6,350 nucleotides of DNA from Sphingomonas sp. (GCA_030146605.1 JASLBO010000496.1:1-6350); one strand, 5' to 3'. Counted from the first letter of the stretch, positions 1-6,022 are shown. Numbers and translations: made by a program. Notes: generated by a model from the sequence alone, not told the origin.

Positions 1-30
1 AGCGCGGCGCTGCCGCCGGATCTGCGCTGA
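1..30 (+). CDS. 3' end of an unidentified plus-strand gene (partial)
   Basis: The first 30 bases read in frame 1 as nine codons ending in SAALPPDLR followed by TGA at 28-30. The third positions are mostly G or C, as in the real genes of this window. The stop codon overlaps a downstream ATG (TGATG, ATG at 30-32), a common arrangement for translationally coupled genes. Too little is present to name the product. It is called only because of the coupled start and the coding-like composition of what follows; it could be a chance reading on the strand opposite the end of thrS. Confidence 0.3.
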   Translation, partial: SAALPPDLR

Positions 31-2045
31 TGGGACTTTCGCCCGAGCGGCTGCTGGCGGTGATGCGGATCGCGCGCGGCCTGCTCCTGTTCTCGATGAT
101 CGCCGCGGTGATGCTGGTCCGAACCGAGCCGGCGCACGGCAACCGTTCCCTCCTCGGCCTCGCGCTTGCCGACCACCAGCAGCAAGGGAACCTTGGCCAG
201 ACTGTGCTCGCGGACCTTGTAGTTGATCTTCTCGTTGCGCAGATCGGTCTCGACCCGGATCCCCGCCGCGCGCAGCTTGTCGGCGACCTGGAGCGCATAA
301 TCGTCGGCATCCGACACGATCGTCGCGACCACTGCCTGCACCGGCGACAGCCAGAGCGGGAAGCGGCCGGCATGGTGCTCGATCAGGATGCCGATGAAGC
401 GCTCGAACGTGCCAAGGATCGCGCGGTGGAGCATCACCGGGCGATGGCGCTCGCCATCCTCGCCGACATAAGACGCGTCGAGCCGCTCGGGGAGCACGGT
501 GTCGGTCTGGATCGTGCCGACCTGCCACGTGCGGCCGATCGCATCGGTCAAATGGAATTCGAGCTTGGGCGCATAAAAGGCGCCCTCGCCCTCGAGCTCT
601 TCCCAGCCATATTCCTCGGTGTCGCGCCCGGTGGCCTTGACTGCGTCGCGCAGGCTCTGCTCGGACCAGTCCCACATTTCTTCGCTGCCGAAGCGCTTTT
701 CGGGGCGCAAGGCGAGCTTGATCGCGTATTTCTCGAAGCCGAGGTGTCGATAGACGCTGTCGAGAAGGTCGCAGAATTTCTGCACCTCCTCGATCAACTG
801 GTCCTCGCGCACGAAGAGATGCGCATCGTCCTGGGTGAACTGGCGGACGCGCATGATGCCGTGCAGCGCGCCGTGCGGCTCGTTGCGGTGGCAGCAGCCG
901 AACTCGGCAAGGCGGATCGGCAGGTCGCGATAGGATTTGATGCCCTGCTTGAACACCAGGATGTGCGCCGGGCAATTCATCGGCTTCAGCGCCATCAGGT
1001 CGCCTTTGCCCGAAAGCACGGGGCCTTCCTCGTCGGCGTTCGGAATCTCGTCGGGTACGACGAACATGTTCTCGCGATATTTGCCCCAATGGCCGGACTG
1101 CTCCCACTGGCGCGAGTCCATCAGCTGCGGAGTCTTGATCTCCTCATAGCCTGCGGCATCGAGCCTGCGGCGCATATAGGCCTCCAGCTGGCGCCACAGG
1201 ATGAAACCCTTGGGGTGCCAGAATACGCTGCCCTGGGCTTCGGACTGGAGGTGGAACAGGTCCATTTCCGCGCCGATCTTGCGATGGTCGCGTTTGGCCG
1301 CTTCCTCGATCCGGGTCAGATGCGCGTCGAGCTGCTTCTTGTTGAGCCAGCCGGTCCCGTAGATGCGGCTGAGCATCGCGTTCTTCTGGTCGCCGCGCCA
1401 ATAGGCACCCGAGACGCGCGTCAGCTTGAATGCGTTGGGATCGACCTTGCCGGTGGAGGCGAGATGCGGGCCGCGGCACATATCGAGCCATGCGTCCTCA
1501 CCCTTGCCGGCGCGGTACACCGTCAGTTCCTCGCCTTCGGGAAGCTCCTGCGCCCATTCGGCCTTGAAGGTCTCGCCCTGCGCGGTCCAGCGTGCGATCA
1601 GGTCGGCACGGCTCCAGACTTCGCGGATCAGCGGCTCGTCATTGGCGATGATCCGCCGCATCTCGGCCTCGATCGTGGGCAGATCCTCCTCGGTGAAGGG
1701 GCGATCCTTCGGTGCGAAGTCGTAATAGAAGCCGTCCTCGGTCGACGGGCCGAAAGTGATCTGCGTGTCCGGGAAGAGATGCTGCACCGCTTCCGCGAGG
1801 ATGTGCGCATAATCGTGGCGTGCGAGCTCGAGCGCGTCCTTCTCGTCGCGCGACGTCACCAGTGCGAGCTGCGAATCGCCTTCGAACGGGCGGCCGATGT
1901 CGCGTAGTTCGCCGTCGACGCGCGCGGCGAGCGCGGCCTTGGCGAGTCCCGGACCGATCGCCGCGGCGATGTCCGCCGGGGTTGTTCCCGGGGCTACCTC
2001 ACGGACGGAACCGTCGGGCAGCGTGATACGGAACATCTCGGACAC
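1..2045 (-). CDS. thrS: Threonyl-tRNA synthetase (3' end abnormal, no stop in window)
   Basis: Class II synthetase that charges tRNA-Thr with threonine in the cytoplasm and edits mischarged Ser-tRNA. Numbered from the GTG at 2045, the protein starts with a TGS domain ([13 protein letters not shown]), then the editing domain with HDYAH (H77, H81) and CRGPH (C190, H194). The catalytic core follows from about residue 275, with the zinc ligands C358 (MNCP), H409 (DDAHLF) and H540 (HRAILG), the motif 2 region [12 protein letters not shown], and motif 3 at [13 protein letters not shown]-terminal anticodon-binding domain ends near VAVRRLGS (residue 642). GTG at 2045 is preferred because AAAGAGA lies 4 bases upstream; the ATG at 2036 (MFRITL) has only a distant Shine-Dalgarno. 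After residue 642 the frame stays open to the window edge for about 39 residues rich in His, Arg and Gln that do not look like a ThrRS tail. The native tail therefore seems replaced or misassembled. Confidence 0.96.
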   Translation of the reverse strand, partial: MSEMFRITLPDGSVREVAPGTTPADIAAAIGPGLAKAALAARVDGELRDIGRPFEGDSQLALVTSRDEKDALELARHDYAHILAEAVQHLFPDTQITFGPSTEDGFYYDFAPKDRPFTEEDLPTIEAEMRRIIANDEPLIREVWSRADLIARWTAQGETFKAEWAQELPEGEELTVYRAGKGEDAWLDMCRGPHLASTGKVDPNAFKLTRVSGAYWRGDQKNAMLSRIYGTGWLNKKQLDAHLTRIEEAAKRDHRKIGAEMDLFHLQSEAQGSVFWHPKGFILWRQLEAYMRRRLDAAGYEEIKTPQLMDSRQWEQSGHWGKYRENMFVVPDEIPNADEEGPVLSGKGDLMALKPMNCPAHILVFKQGIKSYRDLPIRLAEFGCCHRNEPHGALHGIMRVRQFTQDDAHLFVREDQLIEEVQKFCDLLDSVYRHLGFEKYAIKLALRPEKRFGSEEMWDWSEQSLRDAVKATGRDTEEYGWEELEGEGAFYAPKLEFHLTDAIGRTWQVGTIQTDTVLPERLDASYVGEDGERHRPVMLHRAILGTFERFIGILIEHHAGRFPLWLSPVQAVVATIVSDADDYALQVADKLRAAGIRVETDLRNEKINYKVREHSLAKVPLLLVVGKREAEEGTVAVRRLGSDQHHRGDHREQEQAARDPHHRQQPLGRKSHQRRSGGSAA
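30..122 (+). pseudogene. 5' fragment of a putative small membrane protein gene, running into antisense thrS
   Basis: The ATG at 30 overlaps the preceding stop. The first 31 codons encode a short N-terminus ([17 protein letters not shown]) followed by a hydrophobic stretch ([13 protein letters not shown]) that looks like a membrane helix or signal anchor. By hand count, 28 of 31 codons end in G or C in this frame against 22 of 31 in the antisense thrS frame, so this strand looks more like the coding one here. Beyond about 122 the sequence is plainly thrS in antisense, and the plus frame stays open there only because it lies in register with thrS codons. The simplest reading is a membrane-protein gene that lost its 3' part at a junction with thrS. 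I do not recognise the family. A chance open frame or an assembly chimera are alternatives. Confidence 0.33.
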
Positions 2046-2078
2046 GGGATCTCTTTCGACAAAGGGTCAGGAGCGTGG

Positions 2079-2108
2079 CTTATGCCCGCGCTGGCGCGAT
2101 ATAGGCAA
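2079..2108 (-). promoter_or_regulatory. Candidate thrS promoter
   Basis: On the minus strand TTGCCT (2108-2103) and CATAAG (2084-2079) are separated by 18 bases. Each matches the sigma-70 consensus at four of six positions. Transcription would begin near 2072, about 27 bases before the GTG start of thrS. The position is sensible, but alphaproteobacterial promoters are loose and the match is modest. Confidence 0.25.
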
Positions 2109-2144
2109 GGCGCGCCGCAACAGCCACCGCCATGGCTGCATCCG

Positions 2145-2173
2145 TTGAATTGTCCGATTAATCCTTGCAGAAT
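2145..2173 (+). promoter_or_regulatory. Candidate promoter of the GH43 gene
   Basis: TTGAAT (2145-2150) and CAGAAT (2168-2173) are spaced by 17 bases, each a four-of-six match to the sigma-70 hexamers. Initiation would fall near 2180, about 20 bases before the ATG at 2200. The site lies in a locally AT-richer patch of the divergent thrS/GH43 intergenic region. I saw no operator-like repeat next to it. Confidence 0.3.
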
Positions 2174-2199
2174 CGCCGACGTTGCGGTTCAGTCGGCCC

Positions 2200-3240
2200 A
2201 TGGAGAGAACAGATCTGGTCAGCCGGCGCGATATCCTGGCCGCAGGAGTCGCGCTTCCGATCGCCGCGGCGATCCCTCACGCGGCGCTCGCCAAAGGCGC
2301 GGTGCCGGTCAACCCGCTGGTTCGCCAGCGTGCCGATGCGCAGATCTCGCGCGTCGGGGGCTGGTTCTATCTCACCGGGTCGGTGCCCGAGTATGATCGG
2401 CTGGTGCTGCGGCGGTCGAAGACCATCGCCGGATTGACCAATGCCGCCGAAGTGGTGCTGTGGCGGCGCCCTGCGAGCGGCAAGATGGCGGGCTATATCT
2501 GGGCCCCCGAAATCCACCTGATCGACGGCAGCTGGTATGTCTATTTTGCCGCCGGCGACAGCGACGACAAGTTCCGCATCCGCACCTATGTGCTCAAGGG
2601 CGCCGGCGCCAATCCGATGGCGACGAGATGGTCGGTACTCGGCCAGTTCGAGACGCCGTGGGACACCTTCACGCTCGACAGCACCAGCTTCGTCCACAAG
2701 GGAGTGCGCTATATCTGCTGGGCGCAGAAGGAGCCGGGCATCGACACCAACAGCAATCTCTATCTCGCACCGCTCAAGACGCCGACCACGCTCGCGGCGG
2801 CGCCGGCGCGGCTGACCGTGCCGACGCTCGACTGGGAGATACAGGGGTTCAAGGTCGCCGAAGGTCCGGCGCTGCTCGCGCGGAACGGCAAGCTCTTCCT
2901 GACCTATTCGGCGAGCGCGACCGACGCGCGCTATTGCCTGGGCATGCTGACCGCCGATAAGGATGCCGACATCATGAACCCGGCGTCGTGGATCAAGTCG
3001 CCGGTGCCGGTATTCACGACCTCCGAGGCCAACAAGGTCTATGGCCCGGGCCATAACAGCTTCGTCGTTGACGAAAATGGCCGCGACCTGCTGGTTTATC
3101 ACGGCCGCGACTATCGCGAGATCAAGGGCGATCCCTTGTTCGATCCGAACCGCCACACCCGCGTCCAACCGATCCACTACCGCGCCGACGGCACGCCCGA
3201 TTTCGGCATGCCGGTGAAGAACGGGCCGGTAGCCCGCTAA
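2200..3240 (+). CDS. Exported glycoside hydrolase family 43 protein, probable alpha-L-arabinofuranosidase
   Basis: This 346-residue protein resembles the GH43 exo-alpha-L-arabinofuranosidase type (GH43_26-like), which removes terminal arabinose from arabinan or arabinoxylan fragments using a five-bladed beta-propeller. The N-terminus has a twin-arginine motif, SRRDIL (8-13), then a hydrophobic stretch and an AxA site (ALA, ending at residue 31), so Tat export to the periplasm is likely. Expected family elements are RADAQI (probable base D46), VPEYDRLVLRRSKTI (62-76), WAPEIH (101-106), LDSTSF (probable pKa-tuning D160), EGPALL (probable acid E221), YSASATDARYC (236-246), GPGHNSF with H285, and DPNRHTRVQ near the end. 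The base motif has Ala where I expect Pro (RADP). The ATG at 2200 is chosen because the Tat motif then lies at residues 8-13; an in-frame TTG at 2182 would add six residues. No clear Shine-Dalgarno is seen. No sugar transporter or other hydrolase is adjacent. The family is confident, the exact substrate is inferred. Confidence 0.9.
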   Translation: MERTDLVSRRDILAAGVALPIAAAIPHAALAKGAVPVNPLVRQRADAQISRVGGWFYLTGSVPEYDRLVLRRSKTIAGLTNAAEVVLWRRPASGKMAGYIWAPEIHLIDGSWYVYFAAGDSDDKFRIRTYVLKGAGANPMATRWSVLGQFETPWDTFTLDSTSFVHKGVRYICWAQKEPGIDTNSNLYLAPLKTPTTLAAAPARLTVPTLDWEIQGFKVAEGPALLARNGKLFLTYSASATDARYCLGMLTADKDADIMNPASWIKSPVPVFTTSEANKVYGPGHNSFVVDENGRDLLVYHGRDYREIKGDPLFDPNRHTRVQPIHYRADGTPDFGMPVKNGPVAR

Positions 3241-3370
3241 ATCCTCCCTCGCGAAGCGGGGGAGGGGACCACGAAGTGGTGGACGGGGGTTCTCAGCGCA
3301 CGATTTGCTTGCGGCTACGCCCCTCCGTCACGCTGCGCGTGCCACCTCCCCCCCTGCGCGAGGGAGGATT
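3240..3370. repeat. Composite inverted repeat between convergent genes, terminator-like
   Basis: A perfect 14-bp inverted repeat bounds the element: AATCCTCCCTCGCG at 3240-3253 and CGCGAGGGAGGATT at 3357-3370. With one single-base gap and one mismatch the similarity extends about 11 bases further inward through the GGGGGAGG / CCTCCCCC segments. Each arm carries its own small palindrome, ACCAC-gaa-GTGGT at 3268-3280 and CACGC-tgc-GCGTG at 3329-3341, so the whole looks like two copies of one hairpin unit placed head to head. The last base of the GH43 stop codon is the first base of the repeat, and the ldcA stop lies 5 bases past the other end. GC-rich palindromes of this style are common between genes in sphingomonads, to my recollection. 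It may serve as a two-way transcription terminator or RNA 3'-end protector; there is no long T tract. Confidence 0.8.
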
Positions 3371-3375
3371 AAGAG

Positions 3376-4194
3376 TTAGGCGACGCCGAACGGCACCACC
3401 CGGTTCAGCTCGACATGGCCGATCTCGGCGCGGCCGAGATAGGGGACTTTCATGTCGCGGCACCAGCGGGTGATGATCTGCTCGATCGTCTCGCCAAAGT
3501 CGTTGCCGTTGTCGACCACCGAGGTCACCGCGCCCAGCCGCACCCCGGCAATCCCCTCGAGCTGGGTGGCATGCGCCATCTGGAACAGCATCCTGTCGAT
3601 CCGGTAGAGCGGCTCGTCGACTTCCTCGATCATCAGCACGTGATCGGTGAGGTCGGGCAGCCACGGCGTGCCGATCATCGTGGTCAATATGGCGAGGTTG
3701 AACGCCGCCGCGGGGCGCCCGTCGGCCAGGCTAGGCTCGAGCGCGCGGCGATCCTTGTCGATCAGCCAGCCCAGCGCCCAGCCCGCCGCTTCGCCGCTGT
3801 CGTTCTTGCCGAGGCTGCTCGCCATCGAGGCATGGACCGAGCGACCGATCCGCCGCGCATAGAGCGCCCCGAGCAGGAACCCCATGTCGGAAAAGCCCAT
3901 ATAGGTCTTGCGCCCCGCCGCGGCGTTGAGCCGGGGCATCACGGTGTCGAGGATCCGGTTCGAGCCATAACCGCCGCGCGCGAACCAGATCGCATCGAAG
4001 CCTGGATCGTTGGCGAACTCGAGGAACGCTGCCGCGCGCACGGCATCGGAGCCGGCGAAATGGCCCTCCTCGAGATAGCATTGCGGGTGAAACACGATGT
4101 CGTGATCAGGATATGTGAGCGCCATGAAAGCCGCCAGCCTCAGCGAGCTCTCGCTGCTGACGGTCCGTGCCGGTGCCACCACTCCGATGCGCAT
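3376..4194 (-). CDS. ldcA: LD-carboxypeptidase (peptidase family S66, muramoyltetrapeptide carboxypeptidase)
   Basis: The 272-residue product matches the LdcA/MccF family, serine peptidases that remove the terminal D-Ala from murein tetrapeptides (L-Ala-D-Glu-mDAP-D-Ala) in the cytoplasm during cell-wall recycling. Visible elements are the N-terminal beta strand MRIGVVAPA, the FARGGYGSNRIL segment (71-82), the nucleophile elbow GFSD with S102, the IEEVDEPLYRIDRML motif (189-203) carrying the probable catalytic Glu (E190), and PYLGRAEIGH ending in the probable catalytic H260. There is no signal peptide, as expected for a cytosolic enzyme. The ATG at 4194 is chosen because MRIGVVAPA is the usual family start and GGGGA lies 7 bases upstream; the frame is open to an ATG at 4275, but that extension is encoded by an intergenic repeat. 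It is slightly short for the family (about 300 residues). It is divergent from the Mur ligase gene, which fits a shared role in murein recycling. MccF-like immunity is possible but less likely. Confidence 0.92.
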   Translation of the reverse strand: MRIGVVAPARTVSSESSLRLAAFMALTYPDHDIVFHPQCYLEEGHFAGSDAVRAAAFLEFANDPGFDAIWFARGGYGSNRILDTVMPRLNAAAGRKTYMGFSDMGFLLGALYARRIGRSVHASMASSLGKNDSGEAAGWALGWLIDKDRRALEPSLADGRPAAAFNLAILTTMIGTPWLPDLTDHVLMIEEVDEPLYRIDRMLFQMAHATQLEGIAGVRLGAVTSVVDNGNDFGETIEQIITRWCRDMKVPYLGRAEIGHVELNRVVPFGVA

Positions 4195-4200
4195 AGAAAT

Positions 4201-4291
4201 CCCCGCTCGCCCTGGGCTGTCGAAGGGCCGTTGTCCGTGCGGGCCGGGGTAGAGGAAAGATCGGTGCTTCGACAAGCGCAGCCCGAACGGG
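4201..4291. repeat. Imperfect inverted repeat in the ldcA / Mur ligase divergent intergenic region
   Basis: The left arm (4201-4228) contains CTCGCCCTGGGCTGTCGAAG, and the right arm (4265-4291) reads CGTTCGGGCTGCGCTTGTCGAAG in reverse complement. The perfect core is TGTCGAAG (4218-4225) paired with CTTCGACA (4267-4274). The arms are degenerate versions of a unit built like 'CGTTCGCCCTGAGC' plus 'TTGTCGAAGG', which I recall as a frequent dispersed intergenic repeat in sphingomonad genomes. It lies between two divergent starts, so it may overlap the ldcA promoter or leader RNA rather than act as a terminator. One in-frame extension of ldcA (4195-4275) is encoded by it and is rejected as protein. 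Confidence 0.7.
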
Positions 4292-4328
4292 AGAGGTGGT
4301 TCCCCCCGTCATTCGGCCTGCACGGGCC

Positions 4329-4357
4329 TTGCTCCCCGTCCGCTTATTGCCGATAGC
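4329..4357 (+). promoter_or_regulatory. Candidate promoter of the Mur ligase gene (possibly leaderless)
   Basis: TTGCTC (4329-4334) and GATAGC (4352-4357) are separated by 17 bases. The second hexamer is only a three-of-six match. Initiation would fall at about 4364-4366, essentially on the ATG, so the mRNA could be leaderless. This fits the lack of any Shine-Dalgarno before 4366 (the bases before the ATG read AGCCCGGCCTT). Confidence 0.22.
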
Positions 4358-4365
4358 CCGGCCTT

Positions 4366-5763
4366 ATGGACCACCGCAAACCTTACTTCTTCGTCGGCAT
4401 CGGCGGCTCCGGGATGATGCCGCTGGCGACGATCCTCGCCGGGCAGGGCGCGACGGTCGCGGGATCGGATCGCAGCCTCGACGCCGGCCGGCTCCCCGCC
4501 AAGTTCGACGACCTCAGGCACCGGGGTGTCGCGCTGTTCGCGCAGGACGGCAGCGGAATCGCCTCGCCCGAGCAGACCGTCGTCGCCTCGGCCGCGATCG
4601 AGTCGAGCGTTCCGGACATGGTCCGCGCCGCCGAGCTCGGCAATGCGCGGATGAGCCGTGCCGAATTGAACGCCGCCTTGTTCAACGCCGCGCCGCAATC
4701 GATCGGGGTGGCGGGGACGAGCGGCAAGTCGACCGTCACCGGCATGATCGGCTGGATCCTCCACGCGTGCGGGCGTGACCCGACAGTGATGAACGGCGCG
4801 GTGATGAAGAACTTCGTCTCTCCGCAAGCGCCGTTCGCCAGCGCGCTGGTCGGCGCGGGCGAGACCTATGTCAGCGAAGTCGACGAGAGCGACGGCTCGA
4901 TCGCATTGTATCGGCCCAAGGTCGCAGTGCTCAACAATGTCAGCCTCGATCACATGCCGATGGCGCAATTGATCGCATTGTTCGGGGCGTTCGTGGCCAA
5001 GGCGGGCAAGGCCGTGGTCAATCTCGACAATGAAGAAGGCGCGGCGCTGGCGATGACCATCCCCGCCGACCGGCTGACCAGCTTCGCGATCGAGGGCGAG
5101 GCGGACCTCGTCGCGCGCAACATCGCGCAGCAGCCCTTCGGGGTGATCTTCGATCTGCACGCCGATGGCGCGGCGCCGGTCCGGGTGACGCTCCAGGTGC
5201 CGGGGCGGCACAATGTCTCCAACGCGCTCGCCGCGATCGGCGCAGTGCAGGCGGCGGGGGTGCCGCTGGCAGCGGCGGTCGACGCGATCGCCGGGTTCGC
5301 GGGGCTCAAGCGCCGCTTCGAGCTGGTCGGCGAGGCGGGCGGGGTCGCGGTGATCGATGATTTCGGGCACAATCCCGACAAGATTGCTGCCACGCTCGAC
5401 ACGCTCCACGCTTTTCCCGGCCGGCTGCTGCTGCTGTTCCAGCCGCACGGCTATGGCCCGCTCAAGGTGATGCGCAGCGAGCTCGTCGCGATGTTCGCCT
5501 CGAAGCTAGCGCCTGACGATCTGCTCGTCCTGCCCGATCCGGTCTATCAGGGCGGTACGGTGACGCGCGAGGTGACCAGCGCGGACGTGGTCGCCGCTGT
5601 GGCGGCGAGCGGCAGGCAGGCTCGCCACATTCCGGAGCGCGAGGCGGCCGCGGCACATCTGGTCGCGCAGGCCCGGCCCGGCGACCGCATTGTCGTGATG
5701 GGCGCGCGGGATGACACGCTCAGCCTGCTGGCGCAGGCCATGGTCGAGAGGATATCCGGCTGA
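4366..5763 (+). CDS. mpl: Mur ligase, MurC/Mpl type, probably UDP-MurNAc:murein tripeptide ligase
   Basis: A complete 465-residue ATP-dependent Mur ligase. The N-terminal Rossmann domain begins with FVGIGGSGMMPLA (9-21) and GSD (33-35), as in MurC. The ATP site is GTSGKST (117-123), where MurC and Mpl usually have GTHGKTT. The central domain has the acidic motif SEVDESDGS (170-178) and LNNVSLDHM (189-197), then GRHNVSNALAAIG (280-292). The C-terminal domain has RRFE (316-319), DDFGHNPDK (331-339; the second His of the usual GHHP is Asn) and FQPHGYGPLK (358-367). MurC adds L-Ala to UDP-MurNAc in new synthesis, whereas Mpl re-attaches recycled L-Ala-D-Glu-mDAP tripeptide. The divergent ldcA neighbour, which makes that tripeptide, and the absence of other division-wall cluster genes favour an Mpl-like role; the sequence alone does not settle it and the symbol is an inference. 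The ATG at 4366 lies just before the conserved first strand; no Shine-Dalgarno is seen. The gene ends 49 bases before the end of a convergent small gene. Confidence 0.88.
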   Translation: MDHRKPYFFVGIGGSGMMPLATILAGQGATVAGSDRSLDAGRLPAKFDDLRHRGVALFAQDGSGIASPEQTVVASAAIESSVPDMVRAAELGNARMSRAELNAALFNAAPQSIGVAGTSGKSTVTGMIGWILHACGRDPTVMNGAVMKNFVSPQAPFASALVGAGETYVSEVDESDGSIALYRPKVAVLNNVSLDHMPMAQLIALFGAFVAKAGKAVVNLDNEEGAALAMTIPADRLTSFAIEGEADLVARNIAQQPFGVIFDLHADGAAPVRVTLQVPGRHNVSNALAAIGAVQAAGVPLAAAVDAIAGFAGLKRRFELVGEAGGVAVIDDFGHNPDKIAATLDTLHAFPGRLLLLFQPHGYGPLKVMRSELVAMFASKLAPDDLLVLPDPVYQGGTVTREVTSADVVAAVAASGRQARHIPEREAAAAHLVAQARPGDRIVVMGARDDTLSLLAQAMVERISG

Positions 5764-5812
5764 GCGGAGGAGGATCCTGGGTGCCCGGGGCAGAACGTCG
5801 TCCTGCGTTCCG

Positions 5813-5989
5813 CTAGCCTTGCTTGCGCAGAAGCTCCGGCTGGGCTTCCGAGAAAGGTTCGGTAGCCGCGCGCCACTCATATTCGCGCGCGAGTATCATA
5901 TGCGAGCGGAAGCTCTCTGCCGTGGCGGCTTTCAGCGCGGCCCGGCGCTCCGCTCCGGCGCGGCGATGGAAATAGTCCCTGTCGCTCAT
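5813..5989 (-). CDS. Small hypothetical protein, 58 residues
   Basis: The frame runs ATG (5989-5987) to TAG (5815-5813). The product begins MSDRDYFHRRAGAERRAALK, continues with an alanine-rich segment and SHMILAREYEWRA (29-41), and ends in ELLRKQG. It is charged, probably helical, with no signal peptide or membrane segment. Support for a real gene is the GGGGG Shine-Dalgarno 7 bases before the ATG, and the resemblance of the MSDRDYF...H..LAREYE layout to short uncharacterised proteins I recall from sphingomonads. Function is unknown. It is convergent with the Mur ligase gene and has no obvious operon partner. Its ribosome binding site lies inside a perfect inverted repeat (5995-6022), which suggests translational control. 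A longer overlapping minus-strand frame (5877-6206) is less convincing. Confidence 0.75.
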   Translation of the reverse strand: MSDRDYFHRRAGAERRAALKAATAESFRSHMILAREYEWRAATEPFSEAQPELLRKQG

Positions 5990-5994
5990 CGGCT

Positions 5995-6022
5995 TGCCCC
6001 CTATCTGGTTGTTCAGGGGGCA
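5995..6022 (-). promoter_or_regulatory. Stem-loop covering the Shine-Dalgarno of the 58-residue gene
   Basis: In the minus-strand RNA the sequence is TGCCCCCT, a 12-base loop (GAACAACCAGAT), then AGGGGGCA: a perfect 8-bp stem. The 3' arm is the Shine-Dalgarno itself (AGGGGG), ending 5 bases before the ATG. When folded, the ribosome site would be closed. This is the layout of a simple translational switch (thermosensor, protein- or small-RNA-controlled leader). The inverted repeat is seen directly; a regulatory function is inference. It is not a good terminator because no T tract follows on either strand. Confidence 0.5.

Noticed and set aside
30..1907. A 625-codon plus-strand open frame opposite thrS
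   Set aside because: It is in exact codon register with thrS, whose GC-rich codons leave few stops on the opposite strand. The thrS frame carries every ThrRS motif. Only the first 31 codons, where the thrS resemblance is lost, are considered as possible coding.
2158..3177. A 339-codon minus-strand open frame opposite the GH43 gene
   Set aside because: Antisense shadow; the plus strand has a complete GH43 protein with signal peptide and catalytic motifs.
4195..4275. A 27-codon upstream extension of ldcA starting at 4275
   Set aside because: The family starts at MRIGVVAPA, a suitable ribosome site precedes that ATG, and the extension is encoded by an intergenic inverted repeat.
3415..4356. 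A 313-codon plus-strand open frame opposite ldcA
   Set aside because: Its translation is low-complexity Arg/His/Asp-rich with no family resemblance, while the minus strand encodes an intact S66 peptidase.
4309..5448. A 379-codon minus-strand open frame opposite the Mur ligase
   Set aside because: Antisense shadow with Arg/His-rich composition; the plus strand holds all Mur ligase motifs.
5764..5812. Terminator between the Mur ligase and the convergent small gene
   Set aside because: Only short palindromes (AGGATCCT and TGCCCGGGGCA) are visible, with no strong stem and no T tract.
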